From: Deltaproteobacteria bacterium | Lineage (GTDB): Bacteria; JAMCPX01 | Assembly (NCBI GenBank): GCA_023382265.1 | Contig: JAMCPX010000001.1 | Span: 1-64,000 of the forward strand | Direction of reading: 5' to 3' | DNA: 64,000 bases | Part shown: positions 44,195 to 54,134 of the stretch, piece by piece | Layout: each line of letters starts with the position of its first letter | How positions within the stretch are numbered: position 1 is the first letter of the stretch | Translations under genes and position numbers: made by a program | Notes under the pieces: generated by a model | What the model was told of the DNA's origin: nothing | The model's database searches: none | The model's input: the letters and a program-made list of their open reading frames with translations, nothing else

Positions 44195-44898
44195 TGAAGA
44201 AGCTTTACCACCTTAGAATAAAAACAAAAGACATGTCAAAGCTCGTTATTATGCCGGGTGATCCGCACAGATCAAGATACATAGCCGATGTATTTCTTAA
44301 AAATGTAAAAATCATTAATACAAACCGCGGCATCGACGCGTATACTGGTACATACAAGAACAAGACGATCTCTGTTGTTACATCGGGCATGGGTGCTCCG
44401 TCTGCTGCAATAGTTGTAGAAGAGCTCAAAAGGCTTGGAGTCGATACAATTATAAGGACAGGTACATGCGGTGGGGTTAATAAATGCATAAAGCCTGGTG
44501 ACATGATAATCCCTACTGGTGCCGGTTCTATGATTGGGTTTAAACGGGTATACGGCATACATGAGGTTCCCTCATCCCCTGATTTTTATGTAATGCAAAA
44601 ACTGGTGAGTAATGCAGATAAAAAGGGCATAAGTTTTCACACAGGTCCAATTGTAACATCGGACTCATTTTTTTCAGAAAAGTCTCATGCAAAGATGCTT
44701 GAATCAAAAGGCATTCTTGCAATGGAAATGGAGTGTTCCGCACTCTTCGCACTCGGCATTGTAAGACACATAAAAACGGGCGCGGTTTTACTCTCAACAG
44801 GCAATATAAATTATGCAGAGCAGGTTATGGATACGCCGCGGATAAGGAGATCTATGGATATCATGATTGAGATTGCACTTGATTCAATTGTAGCTTAA
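44194..44898 (+). CDS. Nucleoside phosphorylase (uridine/purine phosphorylase family)
   Basis: 234 residues. The N-terminal MPGDPHRSRYIADVF with the phosphate-binding GDPxR, the block RTGTCGGVNK, and the ribose-site AMEMECSALF are diagnostic of the PNP/UDP phosphorylase family. It cleaves nucleosides with phosphate to a base and ribose-1-phosphate. Uridine versus purine specificity cannot be settled here. Confidence 0.88.
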   Translation: MKKLYHLRIKTKDMSKLVIMPGDPHRSRYIADVFLKNVKIINTNRGIDAYTGTYKNKTISVVTSGMGAPSAAIVVEELKRLGVDTIIRTGTCGGVNKCIKPGDMIIPTGAGSMIGFKRVYGIHEVPSSPDFYVMQKLVSNADKKGISFHTGPIVTSDSFFSEKSHAKMLESKGILAMEMECSALFALGIVRHIKTGAVLLSTGNINYAEQVMDTPRIRRSMDIMIEIALDSIVA

Positions 44899-44923
44899 AA
44901 TTCAACAACAAAGGATAAATCCT

Positions 44924-45844
44924 ATGAAGAGGATAAAGCAGTTTAAATCAGCTAAAGAGGTTACAGAATTGCTTAAGAAAGTGGGTTATATTCCAGATGA
45001 AAACATATCGACAGCAATCCATATAGCCAATATGCTTTCAAAACCGCTTCTCGTAGAGGGACAGCCGGGCGTTGGTAAAACAGAACTTGCAAAAGCGCTC
45101 GCCGCATCGCTCGGTCTGGAGCTTATAAGGCTACAATGCTATGAAGGACTCGATGATACAAAGGCATTGTATGAATGGGAATACTCAAAACAATTGCTTT
45201 ACTCGCAACTTCTCAAGGATAAGATTGATGAACTGATAAAACGTGCTCCGGATCTGACATCGGGCATGAAAAGGCTTAAAGAATTTAACAGTACATTTTT
45301 CTCAGAAGATTTCCTTATAAAAAGGCCTATCCTTAGATCAATAACATCTTCTGAACCTGCGGTACTTCTTATAGACGAGATCGATAAAGCAGAACCCTCT
45401 TTTGAAGCATTACTGCTTGAAGTATTAAGTGATTATCAGGTTTCCATACCAGAACTCGGGACAATAAAGGCAAAATCAATTCCTTATGTTATCCTCACAA
45501 GTAATAATGCAAGAGAGCTCTCTGATGAACTGAGGCGCAGGTGCATCTATTTATACATTGATACGCCTGATCAGGGAAGGCAGATGGAGATAATAAAGGC
45601 AAAATTGAAAGATAACATATCCGATGACTTATTAAAAGGCATTTCCGGTATTATAGCATTGATCAGGGAACAGGGTTTGAAAAGGCAGCCAAACCTCTCC
45701 GAGATCATTGATTGGTCGGAAACATTGGTATCTTCCAATATTGATATAAACAATATTCCATTATCTGCGTTTAGCAGTCTTCTCAAAGATAGCTCCGATC
45801 AAAATAAGGCTTTTCAAGCATTATGGAAGTTAAAGAATCATTAA
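44924..45844 (+). CDS. MoxR-type AAA+ ATPase
   Basis: 306 residues. Walker A GQPGVGKT at 46-53, Walker B LLIDEIDKAEP, sensor region SNNARELSDELRRRC. MoxR ATPases are chaperones for VWA-domain proteins, metal-enzyme maturation or stress systems. The next gene encodes such a VWA protein and overlaps by 22 bases, giving a standard MoxR-VWA pair. Target unknown; CO dehydrogenase genes, which CoxE-like pairs sometimes serve, are not in the window. Confidence 0.9.
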   Translation: MKRIKQFKSAKEVTELLKKVGYIPDENISTAIHIANMLSKPLLVEGQPGVGKTELAKALAASLGLELIRLQCYEGLDDTKALYEWEYSKQLLYSQLLKDKIDELIKRAPDLTSGMKRLKEFNSTFFSEDFLIKRPILRSITSSEPAVLLIDEIDKAEPSFEALLLEVLSDYQVSIPELGTIKAKSIPYVILTSNNARELSDELRRRCIYLYIDTPDQGRQMEIIKAKLKDNISDDLLKGISGIIALIREQGLKRQPNLSEIIDWSETLVSSNIDINNIPLSAFSSLLKDSSDQNKAFQALWKLKNH

Positions 45845-47202
45845 AATTTACTACAAACCTTTATGCCTTTCTTAACAACCTCGGTATGCATGTCCAGCCT
45901 GTTGAGTTTGTACAAACAACTTTTGCAGTTAAGCAGATAAAACCAGACACACCGGAGGAGTTTAAAAATGTTATTATCCCCATAATGGCCAAGAATATGA
46001 ATCAGGCAGTACTCATAAGGCATGCGATAGATTTTATTCTTACGACATCCGGGAATTGGGATGCGATCAAGGATACGATTTCGTTTGATCAAATAGATCA
46101 AGGCATACTTAAAGAGGCTGCACCGACAATAGCAAAGATGGCAGATTGGATCGAAAATCCGGATCTTTTCTATAAGATGCTTGAGCAGCTTTATCGCAAA
46201 CTTTATGAACAGTATGATGATAGGGCAATACGATCAGGGTATACAATGCTTTCAGATGCACTTGAGCTTAATAAACCCGAAAAGGAAATTGTTGCACTTA
46301 CAAAGGTGCTTGAACTCAATGGATGGTGTTCTGAGGATATAGCAAAGATAAGAAGCATTATTGAAGGTATGGTGATCTTTATAAGACGTAATATCTCGGA
46401 ATTCCTGATCAGTGCATCAAAGGTAATCTCAATGACAGGTTTTATGCATCCCTCGATGCCAAAATCCGGACAAAGGGATCTATGGGATATTCCGCTATTT
46501 TTTCTTTCAAGAAAAGAACTCGAACAGGTAAACGTACTCGTGAGGCGGGTTGCATTGCGATTCAGAGATAAGTTAAGACAAAGGCAGTACGGCCTAAATA
46601 CGAATGAGGTTTCAATAAGAAAAACACTAAGGCTTAACACGGGCATGGATAATATCATCCACCTTGATTATAAAAGGATTAAGAAACTCGAATCACCCCT
46701 GATAGTTCTTTGTGATGTATCAAGCTCTATGAGAAACTATGCAAGGTTTTTTTTACAATTTTTATCCGTCGTCAAAGACGTGTTCAGGAAAGTAAAAGTG
46801 ATAATATTTGTTTCAAGTATTCATGAGATAACCTCTCTTATCAAGACAAAACCCGACGACGAGGTAATTTCTACTATTTTTGCAGAGTATCCTGAGGCAA
46901 GAACATACACCGATTATGGCAGCGTTTTTAAACAATTCGTTGAACAGTATTTCGGCACTGTTACGGCAAAAACACGGTTACTCGTAGTAGGGGATGGCAG
47001 GACAAATCATCTTTATCCCGGGGATGAAGAGCTTGGAATGATAAAAAAAAAGGCAAAAGAGATTATATGGTTTAACCCTGAAGAAAATTATAACTGGTAT
47101 CTTGGTGATAGTGAGATGAGCTTATACATGCAATATACAGACAGGATATTTACCGTAAGAACACTTAGAGAACTCATATCGGCATTGGAGAGTATAGCAT
47201 AG
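45823..47202 (+). CDS. CoxE-like VWA-domain protein
   Basis: 459 residues. The C-terminal half is a von Willebrand A domain with the metal site DVSSSM, a threonine in YTDYGSVFKQF and LVVGDGRTNH. The N-terminal ~240 residues are helical without known motif. No signal peptide is seen. It pairs with the overlapping MoxR ATPase. It converges with the hydrolase gene on the other strand 32 bases later. Confidence 0.85.
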   Translation: MEVKESLKFTTNLYAFLNNLGMHVQPVEFVQTTFAVKQIKPDTPEEFKNVIIPIMAKNMNQAVLIRHAIDFILTTSGNWDAIKDTISFDQIDQGILKEAAPTIAKMADWIENPDLFYKMLEQLYRKLYEQYDDRAIRSGYTMLSDALELNKPEKEIVALTKVLELNGWCSEDIAKIRSIIEGMVIFIRRNISEFLISASKVISMTGFMHPSMPKSGQRDLWDIPLFFLSRKELEQVNVLVRRVALRFRDKLRQRQYGLNTNEVSIRKTLRLNTGMDNIIHLDYKRIKKLESPLIVLCDVSSSMRNYARFFLQFLSVVKDVFRKVKVIIFVSSIHEITSLIKTKPDDEVISTIFAEYPEARTYTDYGSVFKQFVEQYFGTVTAKTRLLVVGDGRTNHLYPGDEELGMIKKKAKEIIWFNPEENYNWYLGDSEMSLYMQYTDRIFTVRTLRELISALESIA

Positions 47203-47234
47203 CTGTTATTAACCAAAATAATGTGTTTCTCGGG

Positions 47235-48152
47235 TTATGATAGGGTAGTAACTTGTTTCTCAACAATCTTTAGTTCTTCTGTTTTAGGTTTATCAAGCCT
47301 GTGTTTTTTGATAAACTGAATGCTCTTTTTTATAATACTATCCGGAAATTCAGCAAGTGCATAGTGCGTTGCATCTGGCAGTACATATAGCTCACTATGC
47401 TTTATTTTGTTACGCATGCTCTCTGCAACAGACGGAGGTGTAAACAGGTCCTTTTCGCCTACCACTATTAGTGTTGGGGCCTTAATATTAGTAAGAACAT
47501 CCTCAGCAGAGTGTTCTCCAAGCTTAAAAAGCGAATCAAAGTAGACTTTAAAATCGAGATGCCTGAAATCTTTAATAATATTCATAAATATCTGTTCCGA
47601 ACATGGCTTTGCGACAAGTCCAAACATTTTTATCAGATAAAAGAAAAACGGCAGCTTCGTTGCAGCTTTTACAACTTTGGAATCAAGGGAAGATATATGC
47701 TTTAAAATGAGCGTCATAAACCTTATGGCGTCTCCCTTTAATCCTTTCGCGGTTTCAAATGGATAGCCGGAAGCACCGCTTAAAACTATAATACCTAAAA
47801 ACGCATCGGGGTGCGTTCTGTAAAATTCAAAATTAATCTGAACTCCCATGCTCCATCCTACAAATAGTGCCTTTTTGATGCGCAGTTTCTCTAAGAGTAT
47901 TTCCAGATCTTTAGCCTGAAATGGGACTGTTAATGTGTGCATATTGTAAGGCATACCGGATCTGTAAAGCCCTCTATAATCCCATGTTATGAATAAATAT
48001 TTATCTTTTAAAGCGTCAATCATTGACGCCCATGCTGCTATGTTGCCGCCGAGTCCGTTAGATAAAATGACCGGCATACCCTTTTTATTCCCTATGGTGT
48101 AGTAAGCAATCTTCACCCCATCAAAGCTCTTGAATGTTCCGCGTTCCACCAT
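47235..48152 (-). CDS. Alpha/beta hydrolase
   Basis: 305 residues with the start placed at 48152. An ATG 18 bases upstream (48170) is in frame, but a perfect AAGGAGG (48158-48164) lies inside that extension and six bases before the ATG at 48152, which decides the start. The nucleophile elbow GWSMG has Ser101; VVGEKDLFTP holds the acid and DATHYALAEFP the histidine. It belongs to the esterase/lipase-like group; substrate unknown. It is not closely coupled to the upstream pseudo-receiver gene (177 bases apart). Confidence 0.88.
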   Translation of the reverse strand: MVERGTFKSFDGVKIAYYTIGNKKGMPVILSNGLGGNIAAWASMIDALKDKYLFITWDYRGLYRSGMPYNMHTLTVPFQAKDLEILLEKLRIKKALFVGWSMGVQINFEFYRTHPDAFLGIIVLSGASGYPFETAKGLKGDAIRFMTLILKHISSLDSKVVKAATKLPFFFYLIKMFGLVAKPCSEQIFMNIIKDFRHLDFKVYFDSLFKLGEHSAEDVLTNIKAPTLIVVGEKDLFTPPSVAESMRNKIKHSELYVLPDATHYALAEFPDSIIKKSIQFIKKHRLDKPKTEELKIVEKQVTTLS

Positions 48153-48329
48153 CGGCGCCTCCTTAAACATTTTTGTAATACATACAACAAAATGATTTTG
48201 AATACAACAAACATCCCTCGTATCTCAAACTCCAAAATTAAGCAGCAGACCGGTCCCACACACAGTGCATGAACTTGCGGTTTGAGTCCCCAAGTTGATT
48301 TCCATATATCATGGAACGTATTATGCGGT

Positions 48330-49145
48330 TTAATCTTTTGGCAACAGGGATAAAGCCTGATTCAATAAAAACTTTAGTTTTTCTATATCAATACTGCTCT
48401 TTTTGGCTTTTTCCTGAAGTGACTGATAATTGCTCTGGAGCTCCTTTAACTCTTTCATTATGCGTTCATAATCTTTTTTAAGTTCTGTATTTTCTTTTTT
48501 TAAACCATCAACCCTGTCATTTGCTTCTGTAAGCCATTGATCTATGACCTTGGTATGGCTTTTGCTCTCGCTTAATTGTTTTGACAACTCTTCTTCGCGA
48601 TTTTTACTTACACCGAGTGCATTTTGAACGCGATCAACTTCTTTAAGTTTATTGCTCAGTTCCTCCTTCTCTTTTTCAAGTGTACCTATCCTATCGTCGA
48701 GTATAATCTTTTCCTGAATAAGTGCATTGAGGTGTTCCTGCATAAGCTCAAATTCATTCTCTGATATGTGAAAACCTATCAGGTTTTGTACCTTTGATAA
48801 GATAACATCATCGCTGAATGGCTTTAGCAAATATTCATCCGCCCTTATTTTCAGTTTTCTATGCTGTTCAAAATCCTTTGGGCTTGCATCCCTTGATATA
48901 AGAATGACAGGGATGCTTTTTAATGTTTCGTCCTCTCTGAATTTTTTGCAAAGTACATATCCGTTTGAGTCGGGTAATTCTACTGCCAGAATGATGATGT
49001 CCGGCGGATTTTTCTTGGCAATCTGGAATCCACTTTCACCATTACCAGCATTGTTGAGCCGTAAATTAGCAGATTCCAGGGCATTGGATATAAGTGCCTG
49101 ATATTCTAAGTCGTCATCTATAAGTAAAACCTGTTTTGATGTCAT
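48330..49145 (-). CDS. Pseudo-receiver domain with long coiled coil (FrzS-like architecture)
   Basis: 271 residues. Residues 1-125 form a receiver fold with Asp10/Asp11 and a switch lysine in YLLKPFS, but the phospho-acceptor position is Ala54 (IIILAVELPDSNG) instead of Asp. Residues ~130-255 are a long charged coiled coil (for example EEELSKQLSESKSHTK). Known: Myxococcus FrzS is a pseudo-receiver plus coiled coil that acts in polar motility. Similarity here is in architecture; homology was not tested. It follows metH with a four-base overlap. Confidence 0.82.
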   Translation of the reverse strand: MTSKQVLLIDDDLEYQALISNALESANLRLNNAGNGESGFQIAKKNPPDIIILAVELPDSNGYVLCKKFREDETLKSIPVILISRDASPKDFEQHRKLKIRADEYLLKPFSDDVILSKVQNLIGFHISENEFELMQEHLNALIQEKIILDDRIGTLEKEKEELSNKLKEVDRVQNALGVSKNREEELSKQLSESKSHTKVIDQWLTEANDRVDGLKKENTELKKDYERIMKELKELQSNYQSLQEKAKKSSIDIEKLKFLLNQALSLLPKD

Positions 49146-51574
49146 TGCTTTATCCCAAAAAATCCTTTCATTATTGCAACAGCCTCCATTGCATCTTTGG
49201 CATAGAGATCGGCACCTATCTCATGTGCATATTCTGCCGTAAGAACAGCACCGCCGACAGCAACAGGGATATTGAGCCCTTCCTGTTTTATAAGTCCTAT
49301 AACATTTTTCATCTCAACCATCGTTGTAGTCATAAGCGCACTTAACCCTATAAGATCGACTCTGTTTTCTTTTGCACGTTTCACAATATCCTTTGATGAG
49401 GCGTTCTTTCCCAGATCAATCACGTCAAAGCCGTTGTTCTCAAGCAGCGTTATAACAATATTTTTCCCTATGTCATGAATATCGCCTTCCACAGTTGCCA
49501 TAAGGATTTTTTTTAATCCTTTCCTGCCTGAGGGCATCTCTTTTTTAAGCCTTGTAAATGCCTTTTTCATTGTTTCTGCAGAAAGCATAACCTGCGGTAA
49601 AAAGATCTTACCTGTTTTAAACAATCTACCTACAACATCCATGCCTGGGATTAGCCCTTTGTTGCTTATTATTAATGGGTCATACCTGCTTGAAAGTGCC
49701 TGCTCTACCATATTTACAATATTTTCGTCGTCTCCTTTTATTATGGCGTCCTGGATAAGTTTGAATATATCCATTTTCTCAGATTCAGGAGTGACAGCGG
49801 CTTCTTCTTGGCTATTTGAGAATGCCTTTATATAATTTGCCGCGTTATTATCCCTGCCAAGCAATAGTGATGCGGACAGACTGGCTTTTTTTATCTCATC
49901 ATCAAGCACATTAACGATGGCAAGCCCAAGCCCGCTGCCCATTGCCATTGTCAGAAAATGCGCATTAAGAATGCGCCGTTCTGGCAATCCAAAAGAGACA
50001 TTGCTCAAACCTATCACAGCGGGCATACCAAGCTCTTCTGTTATTATCCTTATTGTTTTGAGTGTTTCAAGCCCTCCACCTGGTTCTGCACTTATCGTAA
50101 GCGTAATTGCATCTATTATTAAATCCCTCTTGTTTATGCCAAGCCCCCGGGCTGTTTCTATGATTTTTTTTGCGATGGCAATTCTATCCGAACTTGTCTT
50201 TGGTAAACCATTATCATCAACAGGGAGTATAATGCCTGCAGCACCATATTTTTTTATTAGTTTTAATGTTGGAATAAGCCTTTTAATCTCAGCCGTAACA
50301 GAATTGACAAGAGGTTTTCCGTCAACTGCTTTAAGCCCATGCTCAATTGAATCAATGTTTGAAGAATCTATAGATACCGGGAGTACGGAGGATTCGTTCA
50401 CAGCAAATACCGCTTTTTTCATCATAGAAGCCTCATCAATACCTGGTGTGCCAACATTTATATCAAGCAAATCTGCCCCTGCTTCTTGTTGAAGTCTTGC
50501 CTGTTCCCTTATGTACCGTGTCTTACCGGATTTCAGTTCCTCTGAGTATACTTTTTTCCCGGTAGGATTAATCCTTTCTCCTATAAACAATGTTCCGTGA
50601 GAAGGCTCTACACTTTTAAACTCTGTTCTGCTTGCCAGATATAACCTGTCATTATGTTTGAGCTCAAAAGAAAGATTATGTTTAAGAGCTAAACCCGTTT
50701 CTGATATCAGTTTTATATGTTCTGGGGTTGTTCCACAGCAGCCTCCGTAAACCCTAACGCCGAGTGCTATCGATTCCTCCATACGTTCTACCATCTGCTC
50801 AGGTGTTGCAGGGAAGGTTGTTAATCCATGTTTTAAAATAGGCATGCCCGCATTTGCTTCTGAAATCAGAGGGAGATTTGTTACCCGCGACATCCTCTTT
50901 ATCACATTGTATATGCCCTCCGGACCTAAACTACAGTTAGCACCGATAACATCAGCCCCAAGTGCTTCAAGCACAATGGCAGCAACCTCCGGTGAGGTCC
51001 CTAGCGTTGTCCTGTAATCATCATTAAAAGTCATCATTGCCATAATGGGAAGATCGCATAGCTCTTTTATTGCTGCGACTGCTGCCTTAATCTCTTTTAT
51101 ATCCATCATGGTTTCGATTGAGAAGAGGTCAACCCCGCCGTCAAGTAGTGCCCTAATCTGCTCTTTGAAGATATCCACAGCTTCATCAAACTCTAAATCA
51201 CCCACTGGTTTTATAAATTTACCGGTAGGACCAATGTCCCCTGCAACATAGGCCCTGTTAGCTGCGGCTATCCTTGCATTTTCCGCAGCGTGTTTGTTTA
51301 TTTCACTTACCCGTTTTTCAAGACCAAATTCTTTAAGCTTGATCACGTTTGCACCGAATGTGTTTGTTTCAATTATGCCGGCGCCTGCATTAACATACTG
51401 CCTATGGATATTTTGCAGAAGATCCTTGTTTGTAATATTGAGGAGTTCAGGCGCCATACCTGGTTTTAGAACGCCCGACTTTTGCAGCATGGTACCCATT
51501 GCACCATCCATAATAAGAAGGTCTGATAAGAGGTGTTCTCTAAAGGGTTTCATCAAACTATGGATAGGTTGCAA
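49142..51574 (-). CDS. metH: Cobalamin-dependent methionine synthase lacking the reactivation domain
   Basis: 810 residues. Domains in order: homocysteine-binding barrel (~1-300, zinc cysteines in ANCSLG and GGCCGTT), pterin-binding methyltetrahydrofolate barrel (~320-580) and cobalamin-binding domain (~600-810) with the cobalt-ligand His700 in GDIHDIGKN. The C-terminal SAM-dependent activation domain of E. coli MetH (~340 residues) is absent, as in many anaerobes. It transfers methyl from folate to homocysteine. A separate reactivase would be needed. Its start overlaps the lipoprotein gene by 17 bases. Confidence 0.93.
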   Translation of the reverse strand: MQPIHSLMKPFREHLLSDLLIMDGAMGTMLQKSGVLKPGMAPELLNITNKDLLQNIHRQYVNAGAGIIETNTFGANVIKLKEFGLEKRVSEINKHAAENARIAAANRAYVAGDIGPTGKFIKPVGDLEFDEAVDIFKEQIRALLDGGVDLFSIETMMDIKEIKAAVAAIKELCDLPIMAMMTFNDDYRTTLGTSPEVAAIVLEALGADVIGANCSLGPEGIYNVIKRMSRVTNLPLISEANAGMPILKHGLTTFPATPEQMVERMEESIALGVRVYGGCCGTTPEHIKLISETGLALKHNLSFELKHNDRLYLASRTEFKSVEPSHGTLFIGERINPTGKKVYSEELKSGKTRYIREQARLQQEAGADLLDINVGTPGIDEASMMKKAVFAVNESSVLPVSIDSSNIDSIEHGLKAVDGKPLVNSVTAEIKRLIPTLKLIKKYGAAGIILPVDDNGLPKTSSDRIAIAKKIIETARGLGINKRDLIIDAITLTISAEPGGGLETLKTIRIITEELGMPAVIGLSNVSFGLPERRILNAHFLTMAMGSGLGLAIVNVLDDEIKKASLSASLLLGRDNNAANYIKAFSNSQEEAAVTPESEKMDIFKLIQDAIIKGDDENIVNMVEQALSSRYDPLIISNKGLIPGMDVVGRLFKTGKIFLPQVMLSAETMKKAFTRLKKEMPSGRKGLKKILMATVEGDIHDIGKNIVITLLENNGFDVIDLGKNASSKDIVKRAKENRVDLIGLSALMTTTMVEMKNVIGLIKQEGLNIPVAVGGAVLTAEYAHEIGADLYAKDAMEAVAIMKGFFGIKQ

Positions 51575-53024
51575 GCCCTATACGCCAGTGTGTTCCATCA
51601 TAGTATGAAAGATATAGAAACATGGTTCTTAATATAAAATCGGGTGATTGAACTCCACTGCCGTAAGAAAGCTTTGGGTTTGAAGTAGATTTAAACCAGG
51701 TTATTCCGTCGGTTGATGTTGCATAATTAAGGGTGAGATTCCCGCTCGTATCTATCCCCGTGTAATACATCTTATAAACATTTTCATCCTTTACAACGGT
51801 TGGGGCGTATACACCCGAACTATCTGCACCCGAACTGGATACATCAATTACCGGCAGCTCTGTTCCATTATAACCGTACTTTGCCCAGGTTATTCCGTCG
51901 GTTGATGTCGCATAACCGATGCGCCATGTGTTACCGTCATAACCGGAATACCACATCTTATAAACGCCATTATCATTTATAACAGACGGCTCAGTAACCG
52001 CTTTGTAATCCCATAAGCCTGTTGAACCTGTAATTAAAACCGGGCTGCTGTCAACTGTCCAAGTTATGCAGTTTGCCGACGTTGCATAACCTATATTGGT
52101 GTATGATCCTTCTGAGCCGGAAAACCATGTCTTGAACATGCCATTCTCATACATAATACTTGTTGCCAATACACCAGAAGCATAAAAAGTACCTCCTGTT
52201 TTGATAACAGGGTTGTACGTAGATTTTGACCATGTAATACCGTCGGCAGATGTTGCAAGTCCGATGTTCCATGATGTACCGTTACTGCCCGAATAAAGCA
52301 TATAAAATTCGCCGTTTACATATATAACCGATGGAAAACTAACATGCGTATTGTCCCAGCCTGTACCGGAGAGATCAACGTCCGGGATATGCCCCAGTCT
52401 CCATGGTATCGAGAGCACATTTATGGCAGCGGCCGATGTTGCATACGGTGATGTTGTATCAGAAAATGAAATAGCCGCAGGCCCTTCTCTATTAACCCAT
52501 GCACTAAATGTCTTTGTGCCGCCCGAGAAAGAAGAAACGGTTGTTGGTGTAATATCGCCCCAGCTTGAATCCAGATTAACTGTGCCCGAGTATGTGGGTA
52601 GTATATTATTATCAAGCATTGCTGAGACGGTAATAGTGAATGGCTGATCCTCGATAGCCGTAAACGGGGTTTTAACGGAAAACGATGTCGCGAGTATATC
52701 CAGAACCATCGGCGATGCTTTTAGAGTTTGTCCGGGGTTTAATGTTATTTGCTGGTATGCAGATGCGTAACCCGTTTTCGACGCATTAAGCATATACGTG
52801 CCGGCAGGGATATCGGTTATTGAATAATTACCATTTACATCCGTATAAACAATGTACGGCTCACCACTTATATAAACAAGAACATCCTTATACACGTTTT
52901 GTCCCTGTAAAATCACAGAACCCGTTATATTGCCTGTATACGTTGTTTTTGTTGTTACTGCCGATGAACTGCAGCCTGCAAGGATAGATATAAACCCTAA
53001 AAATAAAAATCTTTTTATATTCAT
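51558..53024 (-). CDS. Lipoprotein with CarboxypepD-like domain and beta-propeller-like repeats
   Basis: 488 residues. A lipobox LAGC ends the 17-residue signal, so it is lipid-anchored. Residues ~30-110 form a carboxypeptidase-regulatory-like beta sandwich (TDVNGNYSITDIPAGTY). From ~200 on, at least five repeats of ~50 residues carry YATSTDGITWxK, as in sialidase/GH43-type propellers. The DNA is correspondingly repetitive (for example near 51697 and 51885). No catalytic residues were recognised. Overlaps the metH start; the next lipoprotein gene abuts it. Confidence 0.78.
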   Translation of the reverse strand: MNIKRFLFLGFISILAGCSSSAVTTKTTYTGNITGSVILQGQNVYKDVLVYISGEPYIVYTDVNGNYSITDIPAGTYMLNASKTGYASAYQQITLNPGQTLKASPMVLDILATSFSVKTPFTAIEDQPFTITVSAMLDNNILPTYSGTVNLDSSWGDITPTTVSSFSGGTKTFSAWVNREGPAAISFSDTTSPYATSAAAINVLSIPWRLGHIPDVDLSGTGWDNTHVSFPSVIYVNGEFYMLYSGSNGTSWNIGLATSADGITWSKSTYNPVIKTGGTFYASGVLATSIMYENGMFKTWFSGSEGSYTNIGYATSANCITWTVDSSPVLITGSTGLWDYKAVTEPSVINDNGVYKMWYSGYDGNTWRIGYATSTDGITWAKYGYNGTELPVIDVSSSGADSSGVYAPTVVKDENVYKMYYTGIDTSGNLTLNYATSTDGITWFKSTSNPKLSYGSGVQSPDFILRTMFLYLSYYDGTHWRIGLATYP

Positions 53025-54134
53025 TTACAACCTTCTGTAAACAGCATACTTTAAAGCCTTGTTCGTGTAATCTCTATAGCTTATATGTGCATAATTGTTT
53101 TTATCAAGCTTTAGAGAAGAGTAAAGCCCCACAATACCTTCGCCATCAATAACATCAATGTTCCAGCCAACTCCGTTATACCATGCGTACTTAAGGTCTC
53201 CGTTTACTCCGTCAAAATAGCTTATGTGGGGATAACCATAGCTGTCCAGTGCAATGGATGTATCGGTCCCAACACCCTGCGCAGGATCAACGATCTGTAT
53301 ATCCCATTGTTTATTTGTATTATCATACCATGCGCATTTTAATTGTTCATTCGTTGCATCATAGTAGCTTATAAACGGTGTACCATCCCCTCTTAATGCA
53401 AGCGATGCATACCTGCCCTCATCATCACCGTTACCGCCGTCAACCGTCGTTATGCTCCATGCAGAGCCTGTAAAATGTGCAAACTTTAAAGCTCCGTTTG
53501 ATGCATCGTAATACGCGATTGCAGGGTTACCGTTTTGATCGAATGCAAGTGATGTGTAGAGCCCGACCTCTCCTAAAAAATCCACTGTTGTTATGTTGAA
53601 CCCTGTTACCGTTTCCTGTGCAAATTTTAAATCTCCCTTTGTAAAATCATAATAACTTATAGCAGGATAATCATTTTTATTTATTGAAAGAGACGCATAT
53701 CCACCAACCCTATCATTAGAGTTCCCATCAACAATACTTATGGAAAAGCCCGAGTCACTACCGATTGCGAGTTTTAAGTATCCGTGTGTGTTGTCATAGT
53801 ATGCTATGACAGGTTCGCCATTATTAAGTGAGAGTGAAGAAAACATGCCCGCATCATCACCGTTACCGCCGTCAACCGTCGTTATTATCCATGCGTCTTT
53901 ATTCGCTGACCATACTGCAAGCTCGAGGCTCTGCATCGTTACATTATAATAAGATATATAGGGGTTCCCCGAGCTATCAAGCGCAAGTGATGTATACTCG
54001 CCAACATCCTGGCTATTATCAACCACACTGGCAGCACTAAAAAGTTTTTTCGTTTGTTGTAAACCTGACAGGTCTTTCCCGCATCCTGCGGTAAAGAGTA
54101 TTATTATTATAAAGAAAGCCAGCCTTTTCATCAT
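53025..54134 (-). CDS. Lipoprotein with repeated propeller-like units
   Basis: 369 residues with a type II signal peptide and lipobox TAGC. The mature part is about seven repeats of ~45 residues of the type SLALDSSGNPYISYYN...LKYAW. Near-identical DNA repeats around 53421-53460 and 53849-53890 encode TTVDGGNGDD. These suggest recent internal duplication. It is probably a surface beta-propeller. Function unknown. It abuts the lipoprotein before it and overlaps the OmpA-type gene by one base. Confidence 0.75.
   Translation of the reverse strand: MMKRLAFFIIIILFTAGCGKDLSGLQQTKKLFSAASVVDNSQDVGEYTSLALDSSGNPYISYYNVTMQSLELAVWSANKDAWIITTVDGGNGDDAGMFSSLSLNNGEPVIAYYDNTHGYLKLAIGSDSGFSISIVDGNSNDRVGGYASLSINKNDYPAISYYDFTKGDLKFAQETVTGFNITTVDFLGEVGLYTSLAFDQNGNPAIAYYDASNGALKFAHFTGSAWSITTVDGGNGDDEGRYASLALRGDGTPFISYYDATNEQLKCAWYDNTNKQWDIQIVDPAQGVGTDTSIALDSYGYPHISYFDGVNGDLKYAWYNGVGWNIDVIDGEGIVGLYSSLKLDKNNYAHISYRDYTNKALKYAVYRRL

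Noticed and set aside
47235-48170. Starting the alpha/beta hydrolase at 48170
   Set aside because: A perfect AAGGAGG lies between the two ATGs, so 48152 is the better start.
49917-50492. A 191-codon plus-strand frame within metH
   Set aside because: Opposite strand of a complete metH; composition (Ser/Ile/Pro) is typical of antisense frames.
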